Source: Bacteroidota bacterium (GTDB lineage: Bacteria > Bacteroidota > Ignavibacteria > Kapaibacteriales > Kapaibacteriaceae). Taken from it: a stretch of 14,675 nt of DNA. The DNA lies in NCBI GenBank assembly GCA_003488525.1, contig DNLG01000049.1, positions 8,201 through 22,875 on the forward strand, given 5' to 3'. Both the position numbers and the translations under genes were made by a program. Numbering within the stretch: position 1 is the stretch's first letter; every line of letters begins with the position of its first letter. The notes beneath the pieces were generated by a model, which saw nothing but the letters and a program-made list of their open reading frames with translations, made no database searches and was not told where the DNA came from. This document shows positions 1-8,360 of this stretch, piece after piece.

Positions 1-1269
1 TCGTTCTTTACCAAGCGTCATGAGAAACATCGCGGCTCGGGCCTGCGCGACAGTGCGCTGTTCGGTCTGGGAATCATTTCGACGTTCACCGCCGTCGGCA
101 TTCTTGCCTCGGTCATCTTCGGTGGCACGGCCGTACAGGACCTTGCGGCCAATCCCTGGATGAATCTCGGCATCGGTCTGCTCTTCATGGTGCTGGCCTT
201 CAACCTCTTCGGATCCTTTGAGATCCAGGTGCCGGTATCGATCATGAATGCTCTTAACAAGAAGTCGCAGGGAGACGGCACCGTGTCGGTCCTTCTGATG
301 GGGCTGACCTTTTCGCTGACGTCGTTCACCTGCACGGTGCCGTTTGTGGGTACGCTTCTGCTGAGTGCTTCCGGGGGCGACTATCTCTATCCCGCTGTCG
401 GCACGTTTGGCTTTGCCACAGCCTTTGCGATTCCCTTCGTGCTGCTGTCGATGTTCCCGTCGCTTCTGGTTCGTCTGCCTCGGGCAGGGGGCTGGATGAA
501 CAACCTCAAAGTGGTGATGGGCTTTCTGGAGATCGCCGCCGCCGTCAAGTTCTTCTCGACGGCAGAGTTCATCTTCGGACTGGGGCTTCTTCCACGTGAA
601 GTGTTCCTTGCCGTCTGGGCAGGCGTCTGCCTTCTGATCGTGCTCTATCTTCTGGGTACCTTCAGGATGACCCTTGACACTCCGGTCGAACGCGTCGGTG
701 GGCTTCGAGCATTTTTCGCCGTGATCTTTGCCACGCTCACGCTGTGGTTCACAGGTGGCATGCTGGGTAAGCCCCTTGCCGCCGACCTCGAAGCGCTGCT
801 GCCGCCGGAGAATTATCACCAGCTGCTTGACCAAATGAACGGCTCGTCGGCCTCCGTGGCGGGGACAACGGCGTCCACCCCTGCCACCAAGGAAGCTGAT
901 CACGGCGGGCTGACATGGTTGAATGATCTCGAGAAGGCCAAGAAGATCGCACGTCAGGAGGGTAAGCCCATCTTCATCGACTTCACAGGGTTTGCCTGCG
1001 TCAACTGCCGATTGATGGAAAAGGAAGTGTTCCCCAAGCCCGAAGTGGTCGAGCAGTTCAAGAAGTTTGTTCTTGTCCAGCTGTACACGGATCGCAAGTC
1101 CGAGCCGTACATCACCAATCAGAATATTCTCAAGACCTACGGCACCGTGGCCAATCCGCTCTACGTGATCCTGCGGCCTGACGGGAGCCCCATCGCACAA
1201 TCCGGATACCAGACGCAGTTCCGGTCTGATCCGGCCACCTTTGTGGCCTTCCTCTCGCAGGCACTCTGA
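1..1269 (+). CDS. dsbD: Thiol:disulfide interchange protein DsbD-like, C-terminal part (5' end outside window)
   Basis: The reading frame is open from base 1, so the start lies upstream and about 422 residues are visible. DsbD carries electrons from cytoplasmic thioredoxin across the inner membrane to periplasmic thiol proteins. The visible part opens inside the multi-helix membrane domain: several hydrophobic segments are seen, and a buried Cys in SFTCTVPF (codon 331-333) matches the second redox Cys of the DsbD membrane core. The first membrane Cys and any N-terminal periplasmic domain are off the edge. After a low-complexity Ser/Ala/Thr/Pro linker (about bases 840-900) comes a thioredoxin-fold domain with the redox motif C-V-N-C (codons 997-1008), preceded by a FIDFTGFA strand. 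It ends 8 nt before the acetyltransferase gene, so the two may be cotranscribed. A CcdA-thioredoxin fusion under another name is the same functional class. The family call is secure; the exact physiological partner is not. Confidence 0.9.
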   Translation, partial: SFFTKRHEKHRGSGLRDSALFGLGIISTFTAVGILASVIFGGTAVQDLAANPWMNLGIGLLFMVLAFNLFGSFEIQVPVSIMNALNKKSQGDGTVSVLLMGLTFSLTSFTCTVPFVGTLLLSASGGDYLYPAVGTFGFATAFAIPFVLLSMFPSLLVRLPRAGGWMNNLKVVMGFLEIAAAVKFFSTAEFIFGLGLLPREVFLAVWAGVCLLIVLYLLGTFRMTLDTPVERVGGLRAFFAVIFATLTLWFTGGMLGKPLAADLEALLPPENYHQLLDQMNGSSASVAGTTASTPATKEADHGGLTWLNDLEKAKKIARQEGKPIFIDFTGFACVNCRLMEKEVFPKPEVVEQFKKFVLVQLYTDRKSEPYITNQNILKTYGTVANPLYVILRPDGSPIAQSGYQTQFRSDPATFVAFLSQAL

Positions 1270-1277
1270 CCTCGGCG

Positions 1278-1742
1278 ATGAAGATCATTCCCGTCACTCG
1301 TGAGCGGTTCGACGACTTCATTGCGCTCGTCATGATGCTGGCCGAGTACGAGCACCTCGATCCGCCGGCGCCTGAGGCGCAGTCGAGGCTTCTTGAGGAC
1401 ATCTGCGGCGCCGCGCCGCGCATTCAGGCAATGCTGGCCGTTGATGACAACGATCAAGCACTTGGATATGCCATCACACTTGAGACCTACTCGTCGTTTC
1501 TTGCTCTGCCGACGATGTACCTTGAGGACATCTTCGTCAGGGAAGATGCCAGAGGTCTTGGTGCCGGTTCGATGCTCTTCGATGCCGTTGTCGAGCAAGC
1601 GCGCCGTCGTGGATGTGGCCGTGTAGACTGGCAGGTTCTGGATTGGAATAGGCTCGCCCGCGACTTCTATGAGCGTCGAGGAGCAGCACCGATGAAGGAG
1701 TGGATGCTCTACAGGATCGACCTTACGGCCGACCCGTCCTGA
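1278..1742 (+). CDS. GNAT-family N-acetyltransferase, spermidine/thialysine acetyltransferase-like
   Basis: This is a complete 154-residue single-domain GNAT protein that transfers an acetyl group from acetyl-CoA to an amine. The acetyl-CoA pyrophosphate-binding motif A is clear: YLEDIFV strand at 81-87, then R92-G-L-G-A-G97. The C-terminal half has the pattern W-x-V-x-x-W-N-x-x-A-x-x-F-Y (F130, Y131), then RRGA and a WMLYR strand. This matches the SSAT/thialysine acetyltransferase subgroup; Y131 would be the usual general acid. The substrate cannot be told from sequence; polyamines, thialysine-like amines or other small amines are all possible. It starts 8 nt after the DsbD-like gene, and its last 20 nt overlap the 3' end of panC on the other strand. 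Confidence 0.82.
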   Translation: MKIIPVTRERFDDFIALVMMLAEYEHLDPPAPEAQSRLLEDICGAAPRIQAMLAVDDNDQALGYAITLETYSSFLALPTMYLEDIFVREDARGLGAGSMLFDAVVEQARRRGCGRVDWQVLDWNRLARDFYERRGAAPMKEWMLYRIDLTADPS

Positions 1743-2613
1743 CGAGTATGTTGTCGATCAGGCGCGTGGTGCCGAGTCTGGCGGCGATCAGCAAAGCGAC
1801 CTCATCGAGAACCCCTTGCGCTGCAGGGCGCCGAAGAGTCGAAGCCTCGACGGCAACCGCGTAATCGATCTCAAGTCGCGGCACGCTGTTCAGCACATCA
1901 CGCATGGCCTGCTCCACCGCGTCGAGATCATGCATGCCCCCTTCGAGCAGCTCCGCTCCGCGGGTGAGCGCCGCAAAGATCACGGGCGCCTCACGGCGGT
2001 CCTCTGCCGATAGGTACACGTTGCGTGAGCTCCGCGCAAGCCCATCGGATTCCCGCATTGTCGGCAGCACTTCGACGCGCACGCGCTGAACGCTCTCAAG
2101 GGGCGAAGTGCGAACAAGCTCCCGGATCACCAGCGTCTGTTGCAGGTCCTTCTGACCGAAGTACGCCACGTCGGGTAGCATCGCCTCAAAGAGGCGCGAG
2201 ACCACCGTTGCCACACCATCGAAATGCGTAGGCCGAGAAGCCCCCTCAAGAACTTCGGTCACCCCGGAGATGTGGATGCTCGAGCGCGGACCCTCGGGGT
2301 AGATCTGATCGACCGTAGGGGTGAAGACGTGCGTTCCTCCGGCCTGGCGGACGATCTCAAGGTCGCGGGCAAGGTCTCGCGGGTAGCGCGCGAAGTCCTC
2401 ATTCGGCCCGAACTGCGTGGGGTTGACGAAGATCGAGACAACCACGATCGGATGCCGTTCGGACGCGTGACGGATCAGCGATGCATGCCCGTCGTGCAGA
2501 TAGCCCATCGTGGGAACGCATCCAACACTGATTCCATCGGCACGTGCACTCCGAACTACCGACTGCATCTCGTCGACGGTTTCGATAACTGATATGTCAC
2601 GTTTCCGCGTCAT
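1723..2613 (-). CDS. panC: Pantothenate synthetase (pantoate--beta-alanine ligase)
   Basis: PanC joins pantoate and beta-alanine with ATP to form pantothenate, the CoA precursor; it is cytoplasmic. The family motifs are all present. Numbered from the upstream GTG at 2649, they are the adenylate-binding PTMGYLHDGH (46-55), FVNPTQFGPNED (74-85), YFGQKD (163-168) and the SDGLARSSRNVYLS segment (201-214). I place the start at the ATG at 2613, giving 296 residues beginning MTRKRDISVIETV, because family members begin a few residues before that VIET strand. The GTG at 2649 would add 12 residues without family support, although AGGA lies just upstream of it. The gene runs divergently from ilvE and convergently with the acetyltransferase gene, overlapping it by 20 nt. 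Its substrate pantoate derives from 2-ketoisovalerate, which is also the substrate or product of the neighbouring aminotransferase. Confidence 0.95.
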   Translation of the reverse strand: MTRKRDISVIETVDEMQSVVRSARADGISVGCVPTMGYLHDGHASLIRHASERHPIVVVSIFVNPTQFGPNEDFARYPRDLARDLEIVRQAGGTHVFTPTVDQIYPEGPRSSIHISGVTEVLEGASRPTHFDGVATVVSRLFEAMLPDVAYFGQKDLQQTLVIRELVRTSPLESVQRVRVEVLPTMRESDGLARSSRNVYLSAEDRREAPVIFAALTRGAELLEGGMHDLDAVEQAMRDVLNSVPRLEIDYAVAVEASTLRRPAAQGVLDEVALLIAARLGTTRLIDNILVRTGRP

Positions 2614-2673
2614 GATGCTCGAAGATATCGACAGCCGATCAAGTTTCACGATTCCTAATCCCTAGATTCGCAC

Positions 2674-3738
2674 ATGCCACTACCAATTGACCGCGCGGCG
2701 ATGCCGCGACTCGAAGCAGATGCCGTTGCATCGCTGAAGCTTATCAATGTTCCCAGTGATCACATGTTCATCGCCGAGTACTCGCATGGAGAGTGGCGTA
2801 AAGCCCGCATCCAGGCCTACCGACCGGTGCCGTTTTCACCTCTTGCCTTGGGTCTGCACTATGCGCAGATCGTCTTTGAGGGTATGAAGGCCTATCGAAT
2901 GCAGGATGGTCGCATCGGTGTGTTCCGCACGCCGCGGCACCAGGAGAGATTTACGATCTCTCTGGAGCGGATGCTCATGCCGCCGGTGCCGGCCGAGCTC
3001 TTCGCCGAAGCGATCCACACGCTGGTGGATGTCGATCGCCAGTGGGTGCCGCCGGGACCTGATGCGTCGTACTACATCCGACCTTTTGTGATCGCCACCG
3101 AGGAGCGCATGGGTCTGAAAGCGGCCGATGAGTTCTCCTTTATGGTCGTCGGCGGACCGTTCAAGCCTGTCTATACTCGCCCCCTTCGCGTCAAGGTCGA
3201 GCGGGAGTTCACACGTGCAGCGCCCGGGGGCACAGGGTATGCAAAATGCGCCGGTAACTATGCGGCAGCCATGTATCCGACCAAGCTTGCGCAGGATGCC
3301 GGATTCGATCAGGTGATCTGGACCGATGCCAAGCAGCACGACCACGTAGAAGAGTCGGGAACAATGAATCTGATGTTCTTCATTGATGGCGCGCTGGTGA
3401 CGCCTCCGACGGGCGACACCATTCTCAAGGGTGTTACACGTGAGAGCGTGATTCAGATCGCCCGCGATCTCGGCTACGACGTCATCGAACGACCGATCTC
3501 CGTGGAAGAACTCACCGAGGGGATCCCGAGCGGACGGGTGACCGAGGCCTTCGGCGTAGGCACGGCAGCTTCTGTTGCTCCTATCGCCACAATCTCTGTT
3601 GATGGAACGGACTATCAGCTGCGGGTGGATGATGACTGCCGGATGTTTGCCCTCAAAAGCAGGCTTAATGACATTCGTTTTGGACGCGTGGAGGATGTGC
3701 ACGGGTGGATGACGATCGTTGACGGGATCGCCCGGTAA
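2674..3738 (+). CDS. ilvE: Branched-chain amino acid aminotransferase (PLP fold type IV)
   Basis: This 354-residue enzyme interconverts valine, leucine and isoleucine with their 2-keto acids, using glutamate/2-oxoglutarate and pyridoxal phosphate. The PLP lysine is K191 in GTGYAKCAGNYAA. E226/E227 in HVEESGTMNLMF provides the usual cofactor-contacting acid, and GVTRESVI (263-270) plus EAFGVGTAAS (291-300) form the phosphate-binding loops. The length and the FSPLALGLHYAQIVFEGMKAY opening match the longer BCAT class (mitochondrial/Gram-positive type) rather than the roughly 300-residue E. coli IlvE. No Shine-Dalgarno sequence is evident before the ATG. It heads a tight plus-strand run with recG, queE and the PD40 gene. 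D-amino-acid transaminase and aminodeoxychorismate lyase share the fold but not this length or these motifs. Confidence 0.95.
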   Translation: MPLPIDRAAMPRLEADAVASLKLINVPSDHMFIAEYSHGEWRKARIQAYRPVPFSPLALGLHYAQIVFEGMKAYRMQDGRIGVFRTPRHQERFTISLERMLMPPVPAELFAEAIHTLVDVDRQWVPPGPDASYYIRPFVIATEERMGLKAADEFSFMVVGGPFKPVYTRPLRVKVEREFTRAAPGGTGYAKCAGNYAAAMYPTKLAQDAGFDQVIWTDAKQHDHVEESGTMNLMFFIDGALVTPPTGDTILKGVTRESVIQIARDLGYDVIERPISVEELTEGIPSGRVTEAFGVGTAASVAPIATISVDGTDYQLRVDDDCRMFALKSRLNDIRFGRVEDVHGWMTIVDGIAR

Positions 3739-3757
3739 ACTGCGCAGGTATCTCTTC

Positions 3758-5989
3758 GTGACCGCTGAGTCGACATCGCCGCTCATCCTTCCACTGCAGT
3801 ACGTCAAAGGCGTTGGGCCCCGTCGTGCCGAGGCGCTTGCCAAGGAAGGGATCGTCAGCTACGCCGACGCCATTTACAACGTCCCGAGAGCCTATGTCGA
3901 CCGCACGGCTGCCGAGAACATCGCGCAGCTTCGCGAGCGCTACCGCGCGCCTGACCTCTGGTCAGGGGATGTTTCACACGCCGTCAAGGTCACGGCGCAG
4001 GTCACGCTCGTCGGCACGGTCACGCGACTCGAGCAGCGCACCGTTGGCAAGGGGCGCAACATGCTCGTGGCAGTTCTTGGAGACGATTCCTCGGCCACGC
4101 TGCAGCTGATCTTCTGGAGTGGCCTGACCTACTACGGAAAGGTTCTCAAAGCAGGATCAACATATGTGGTGCACGGCGTGCCGCAGTACGATCCGAAGTG
4201 GGGCACGCTAAGCATGCACCATCCCGAGATCGAAGAAGTGCATCCGGAAGAGATCGAGCAGTACCGAGCCGGAAGCATCCTTCCACGCTATCGCATGACG
4301 CAGGGGTTGAAGTCCGCCGGACTGACCATGCGACACCTTCGTGCCGTTGCCGAGCATGCATTGGAAAGGGGCTTGGGGCTGATCGATGATCCGGTTCCGG
4401 GTGATCTGCGCCGTGCGCGCCGGCTCATGCCGCAACACGATGCATTGCGGCAGCTGCATATGCCGGATTCACTCGATCAGATCGAGCTGGCAAAGAGCAG
4501 CATGAAGTACGAAGAGCTTCTGGTCTTCGAAACCCATCTAGCAGCGCGGCGCGCCTCACGTAAGCGACCCGAGAGAGGCCTGCCAATGCAGGCCCAGAGT
4601 CCACGAGCTCGCGCCGTCATCGACGCGCTTCCGTATGAGCTCACGGCTGCCCAAAAGCGGGTCATCCGCGAGATCGTGGGCGACATGACATCGGGAACGC
4701 CGATGAATCGGCTGCTTCAGGGTGACGTCGGCTCGGGCAAGACCATTGTTGCGCTGCTGTGCATGCTCAGCGCTATCGACAACGGCTACCAGACGGTTCT
4801 GCTGGCACCCACAGAGATCCTTGTTGAGCAGCACTATCACAGTCTGACCAAGCTTCTGAGCAACGTCGACGGCATAAAGGTAGCGCAGCTTGTCGGTGCG
4901 CAGCGCAGTGTGGCGCGGCGCCATGCCCACGAGATGATCAGCAGCGGGCAGGCGCAGATCGTCGTCGGAACGCATGCCCTGTTCGAGGCTGATGTGAACT
5001 ACCACAAGCTTGGTCTGATCGTCATCGACGAGCAGCATCGTTTCGGGGTTGCCCAGCGCAAGGAGCTCCGGCGCATGGGGCAGATGTCCCATGGTGGTCA
5101 GCCCCGTACCCCGCATATACTCGTCATGTCAGCCACACCGATCCCGCGCACGCTGGCCATGACGTTGTATGGCGATCTTGATGTTTCGGTGATCGATCAG
5201 CTGCCGGCCAATCGCAAGCCGATCGTTACGCGACTGGTATTCGAATCATCGCTGGCCGAAACGTTCAGGTTCATCCGCGCTGAGGTCGGCCGCGGACGTC
5301 AGGCCTATATCGTGTATCCGCTGGTTGAGAAGAGCGAAAAAGTGCAGGCAAAGAGTGCGGTAGAGCATTTTGAATGGCTGCATAACGAGGTGTTTCCAGA
5401 CCTGCGCGTTGGGCTGCTGCATGGACAGATGATCTGGGATGAGAAGGAAGAGATCATGCGTGCGTTTCTTCGTCGAGAATACGACGTACTCGTGTCGACC
5501 ACGGTGATCGAAGTCGGCATTGATGTTCCCAACGCCACCGTCATGCTGATTGAGAACGCCGAGCGGTTCGGGCTGTCCCAGTTGCATCAGCTCAGGGGGC
5601 GGGTAGGGCGCGGAGCCGACCAGTCATATTGTTTCCTTGCAACGAAGGATCACTTCCGCTATCAGGTCACCCGCACGTCGGCTGCGGATGAGATGATGGC
5701 AGCCGTGGTGCGCCTGCGGACCATGGAGCAGACAACGGACGGCTTTAAAGTGGCCGAGGTCGACCTTCGTCTTCGCGGTCCGGGCGACGTGATGGGTACG
5801 CGCCAGTCGGGCATCCCGGAGTTTCGCTTTGCCGATCTGGTAGGGGATGCAGAGATCATTGCCCAGGCACGAGCCGACGCTCACGCCATTCTCACAGCCG
5901 ATCCGCACCTGCGCTCTGCGCAGCACCAGGCGCTGCGCACTGAAGTGCTGAAGATGTTCGACGAGGGCGGCTTGATCACCGTGGCGTAG
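3758..5989 (+). CDS. recG: ATP-dependent DNA helicase RecG
   Basis: RecG is a monomeric superfamily 2 translocase that remodels stalled replication forks and Holliday junctions. Positions below count from the possible TTG start at 3719. The wedge domain opens with PLQYVKGVGPRRAEAL (25-40), followed by an OB fold (about 90-170). The helicase core carries Walker A GDVGSGKT (335-342), DEQH box (437-440), SATPIPR (471-477) and motif VI QLRGRVGRG (634-642), followed by the RecG-specific TRG region RLRGPGDVMGTRQSG (684-698). All catalytic motifs are intact. I favour the GTG at 3758 (743 residues), which has AGG 9 nt upstream and begins 19 nt after ilvE stops. The TTG at 3719 would overlap ilvE by 20 nt and give 756 residues. 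queE starts 10 nt downstream, so translation is probably within one operon. Confidence 0.96.
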   Translation: MTAESTSPLILPLQYVKGVGPRRAEALAKEGIVSYADAIYNVPRAYVDRTAAENIAQLRERYRAPDLWSGDVSHAVKVTAQVTLVGTVTRLEQRTVGKGRNMLVAVLGDDSSATLQLIFWSGLTYYGKVLKAGSTYVVHGVPQYDPKWGTLSMHHPEIEEVHPEEIEQYRAGSILPRYRMTQGLKSAGLTMRHLRAVAEHALERGLGLIDDPVPGDLRRARRLMPQHDALRQLHMPDSLDQIELAKSSMKYEELLVFETHLAARRASRKRPERGLPMQAQSPRARAVIDALPYELTAAQKRVIREIVGDMTSGTPMNRLLQGDVGSGKTIVALLCMLSAIDNGYQTVLLAPTEILVEQHYHSLTKLLSNVDGIKVAQLVGAQRSVARRHAHEMISSGQAQIVVGTHALFEADVNYHKLGLIVIDEQHRFGVAQRKELRRMGQMSHGGQPRTPHILVMSATPIPRTLAMTLYGDLDVSVIDQLPANRKPIVTRLVFESSLAETFRFIRAEVGRGRQAYIVYPLVEKSEKVQAKSAVEHFEWLHNEVFPDLRVGLLHGQMIWDEKEEIMRAFLRREYDVLVSTTVIEVGIDVPNATVMLIENAERFGLSQLHQLRGRVGRGADQSYCFLATKDHFRYQVTRTSAADEMMAAVVRLRTMEQTTDGFKVAEVDLRLRGPGDVMGTRQSGIPEFRFADLVGDAEIIAQARADAHAILTADPHLRSAQHQALRTEVLKMFDEGGLITVA

Positions 5990-5999
5990 TTTTGCGCTT

Positions 6000-6677
6000 A
6001 TGTCATCGAGCCCCCTCAATAGCGACCACCTCAACGTTAACGAGATATTCACTTCGGTGCAGGGCGAGGGCACCCGAGCCGGCATGCCGTGCCTGTTCAT
6101 TCGCCTGCAGGGATGCCGCCTACGATGTGTCTGGTGTGATACGCCATATGCGCTTGATCATCGCCAGCAGGAGCGGCTGATGACGCCGGAGGATGTTTAC
6201 GCTGAGGTCGAGAAAGCCGGCATCCGATTTGTTGAGTTCACCGGTGGCGAGCCCCTTGAGCAGCCGGCGGTGTTGCCGGTGATGCAGCAACTTTGCGATC
6301 GAGGATACACGGTGGCGGTTGAGACCGGGGGACACGTTGATGTCTCGTCGGTTGATCCGAGGGTGATCTGCATTGTTGACGTGAAATGTCCAGACTCAAA
6401 AATGTCCTCGCTGAATCGACTCGAAAATCTCGATGCACTTCGGCCCCATGATGAAGTAAAGTTCGTTATCGCTTCGCGAGCGGACTACGAATATGCCCGC
6501 GAGGTGGTGCAGCGGTATGACCTTGAGCGTCGCGTCGCGGCCGTGCTGATGTCCTGCGTCTTCGACGCACTTGCATTCGTCACGCTCGTCGAGTGGATCC
6601 TTGAGGACAAACTCGATGTGCGCTTTCAGCTGCAGATGCACAAGTTCATCTGGTCTCCACAGACTCGCGGAGTATGA
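6000..6677 (+). CDS. queE: 7-carboxy-7-deazaguanine synthase (radical SAM)
   Basis: QueE is a radical SAM enzyme that converts 6-carboxytetrahydropterin into 7-carboxy-7-deazaguanine, a precursor of queuosine tRNA modification. The protein has 225 residues. The opening NEIFTSVQGEGTRAGMPCLFIR is diagnostic for the family. The cluster ligands are C39, C43 and C46 in the CX3CX2C arrangement, followed directly by DTPYA. The SAM-contacting TGGEP motif is at 81-85, and DVKCPDS and the WSPQTRGV ending are also family features. No other queuosine gene (queC, queD, queF) is in the window. It starts 10 nt after recG, and a GTG for the next gene begins 1 nt after its stop. Confidence 0.95.
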   Translation: MSSSPLNSDHLNVNEIFTSVQGEGTRAGMPCLFIRLQGCRLRCVWCDTPYALDHRQQERLMTPEDVYAEVEKAGIRFVEFTGGEPLEQPAVLPVMQQLCDRGYTVAVETGGHVDVSSVDPRVICIVDVKCPDSKMSSLNRLENLDALRPHDEVKFVIASRADYEYAREVVQRYDLERRVAAVLMSCVFDALAFVTLVEWILEDKLDVRFQLQMHKFIWSPQTRGV

Positions 6678-6678
6678 C

Positions 6679-7539
6679 GTGAGAGTCTCTCAATGGTCGA
6701 GCGCCGTGGCACTGCTTGCTGCATTTCTGACGTGTCCGACTCACGGGGCGACGCATCGTCTCAGTCAGCTCGACACAGCTGGTAAAGCCCCCTGGCCACA
6801 TCCGCAGTGCAATTCTGCGGCTGACGACTATGCGCCGGCATTGGATATTGATGCTCGATCGATCCTGTTCACCTCAGAGCGTGCAGGAGTCGCGCAGACC
6901 TATCAGTGCTCGGCATCGGGAGCTGTTATGATCCTGGAGGGAACATTCAATCGACCCGGAATGGCAAGGGCCTTTGCCAGCATCACAGCGCAGGGCTCCG
7001 GAGTGGCCACGGTATATCGTTCCGGCGAGCGCCAGTCCTATGCTTCCATCGTTCATGTGGTGCGTACCTCGGCCGGACTCGACGAAGGTGCGCCACTTGA
7101 TCGGGTCAACGGGTCCTTTTTTGCGGCCCAGGCAACGATCTCTCCCGATCAGTCACGCATCGTCTACGTGTCTGACAGGGAAGGGGGCGCGGGTGGACTC
7201 GACATCTGGATGATCGAACGTCGAATCGACGGTACGTGGTCCGAACCGCAGCATGCCGGAGAGTCCATCAACTCGCCGGGGGATGAGCTGACGCCCGTGC
7301 TGGTCTCGCCTGACACGCTGTTGTTTTCGTCTGATGGAATGGGTGGTGCCGGTGGCCACGACGTGTACATGTCGATCAATCGCGCTGGACGCTGGGGCGA
7401 TCCGATACCGGTGACGCCGCTTAATTCCGCATGGAACGACACCGACGCCACGCGTCTACCCGATGGCACACACATGTTCTCCAGCGACCGCCCGGGCGGT
7501 CGCGGTGGACTCGATATCTGGATTTGGAAGCCCGAGTAG
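6679..7539 (+). CDS. Exported PD40/WD40-like beta-propeller repeat protein
   Basis: I start this at the GTG at 6679, 1 nt after the queE stop, giving 286 residues. The same frame is open further upstream inside queE, but that stretch has no signal-like character. From the GTG the N-terminus reads as a signal peptide: a short charged start, a hydrophobic run SAVALLAAFL, then LTCPTHGA. Cleavage could follow THGA; LTC is a poor lipobox because Thr precedes the Cys. The rest carries PD40-type blades with the S-D/E-R-x-G pattern at about 61-70, 164-177, 217-230 and 267-281; three of them show GGxGGxD(I/V)(W/Y). Such propellers occur in TolB and in envelope proteins common in the FCB group. Four recognisable repeats is fewer than a full six- or seven-blade ring, so others may be degenerate. 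It likely acts in the periplasm or at the cell surface; its partner is unknown. Confidence 0.8.
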   Translation: MRVSQWSSAVALLAAFLTCPTHGATHRLSQLDTAGKAPWPHPQCNSAADDYAPALDIDARSILFTSERAGVAQTYQCSASGAVMILEGTFNRPGMARAFASITAQGSGVATVYRSGERQSYASIVHVVRTSAGLDEGAPLDRVNGSFFAAQATISPDQSRIVYVSDREGGAGGLDIWMIERRIDGTWSEPQHAGESINSPGDELTPVLVSPDTLLFSSDGMGGAGGHDVYMSINRAGRWGDPIPVTPLNSAWNDTDATRLPDGTHMFSSDRPGGRGGLDIWIWKPE

Positions 7540-7546
7540 GGGGCTT
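7528..7546. terminator. Short hairpin spanning two convergent stop codons
   Basis: AAGCCC (7528-7533) and GGGCTT (7541-7546) form a perfect 6-bp stem with a 7-nt loop. The stem and loop cover the stop codon of the PD40 gene and part of the stop codon of the lipoprotein gene, which converge with only 5 nt between them. It could act as a bidirectional end signal. There is no T-tract on either side, so this is not a canonical intrinsic terminator. Confidence 0.3.
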
Positions 7547-8360
7547 AGCGTGCTGACCAGCGCTTGGCTGTTTGGACCATGCCCGGCACTGCTTGGACCG
7601 GCGTTCCGAGGAAGCCGCCAAGGATACCAAGGTCGATCACGGCGGCCTTCTGCTCCATCTTCACGACGCCGATCTTCTCGGCAAACCAATAGACGCGCTC
7701 GAGCTTGATCGGCAGCGGAATCGACGTTGGGCCGGCTGCGAGATAGAGCGTCGCATTCATGTCGATCTGGACCTTCTTGGTCTTAAGTGTCTGGTTATTC
7801 AGCGTAACCGTTTCTTCGCCAAGAGACTTGCCGGTGAAGTTCAGCGTACCGGAGGCCTTGTACTGTGCCATGCCCGGCAGGTCGAACGGGAGCACAGTGT
7901 CCTTCAGGGCCGTCCACGTAGAGTTGCCAAGATCGCAGATGACCATGTCCTTGCGACCCAGGTCAAGCGGGATCTGCTGGATGGAATAGCGCAGACGGAA
8001 GCTCTGCGTGATCTTACCACCAAGTTGAGTTACCGTGACGGTGTCGGTTGGCTGGCCGTTGACATAAACGTAGGACTCAGTCTTGGACAGCGGCAGCTTT
8101 TTTGATGGATTCGTCTCATCGATGCCCTCACCCGTCTGCGAGCTGAACACAACCGTGCTGTCATCCGGTGCTGGTTGCTCGGTGGTCTGCTTGGTTGCAG
8201 CGTCAATGGCAACATTCACATTTGAATTGATGACGTAGGCACCGTTGACCGTGTGCACGTAGGTGCCGAACGAAGGGGTGTCGGGTGAGGTTGGCTCATC
8301 CGAGCACGAAACAAGGGCCAGAGTGAGTGCGGCGAGACCGAGGGTGGTGAGTGAGCGCAT
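7545..8360 (-). CDS. Uncharacterised lipoprotein
   Basis: I do not recognise a named family for this 271-residue protein. The N-terminus is a classic lipoprotein signal: MRSLTTLGLAALTLALVSC with lipobox L-V-S-C (Cys 19), followed by a Ser/Asp/Pro-rich tether (SDEPTSPDTPS). The mature part looks beta-rich, with alternating polar and hydrophobic residues and no further membrane segment. Near the C-terminus a segment like RVYWFAEKIGVVKMEQ resembles a motif I associate with FCB-group surface lipoproteins, a recollection rather than a search result. The start is well supported: AGGAG lies 6 nt before the ATG on the minus strand. It lies downstream of tRNA-Ser on the same strand and converges with the PD40 gene. 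The function is unknown; an envelope role is inferred only from the signal. Confidence 0.78.
   Translation of the reverse strand: MRSLTTLGLAALTLALVSCSDEPTSPDTPSFGTYVHTVNGAYVINSNVNVAIDAATKQTTEQPAPDDSTVVFSSQTGEGIDETNPSKKLPLSKTESYVYVNGQPTDTVTVTQLGGKITQSFRLRYSIQQIPLDLGRKDMVICDLGNSTWTALKDTVLPFDLPGMAQYKASGTLNFTGKSLGEETVTLNNQTLKTKKVQIDMNATLYLAAGPTSIPLPIKLERVYWFAEKIGVVKMEQKAAVIDLGILGGFLGTPVQAVPGMVQTAKRWSAR

Noticed and set aside
2836..3843. 335-codon open frame on the minus strand opposite ilvE
   Set aside because: It is antisense to an intact, motif-complete aminotransferase and shows no domain of its own.
6571..6678. Longer start for the PD40 protein inside queE
   Set aside because: The extra 36 residues are Ser/Arg/Cys-rich out-of-frame queE sequence and would bury the signal peptide; the GTG at 6679 is preferred.
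7572..8105. 177-codon plus-strand open frame opposite the lipoprotein
   Set aside because: The minus-strand frame has a lipobox and a good ribosome binding site; the opposite frame is Arg/Asp/Leu-rich shadow sequence.
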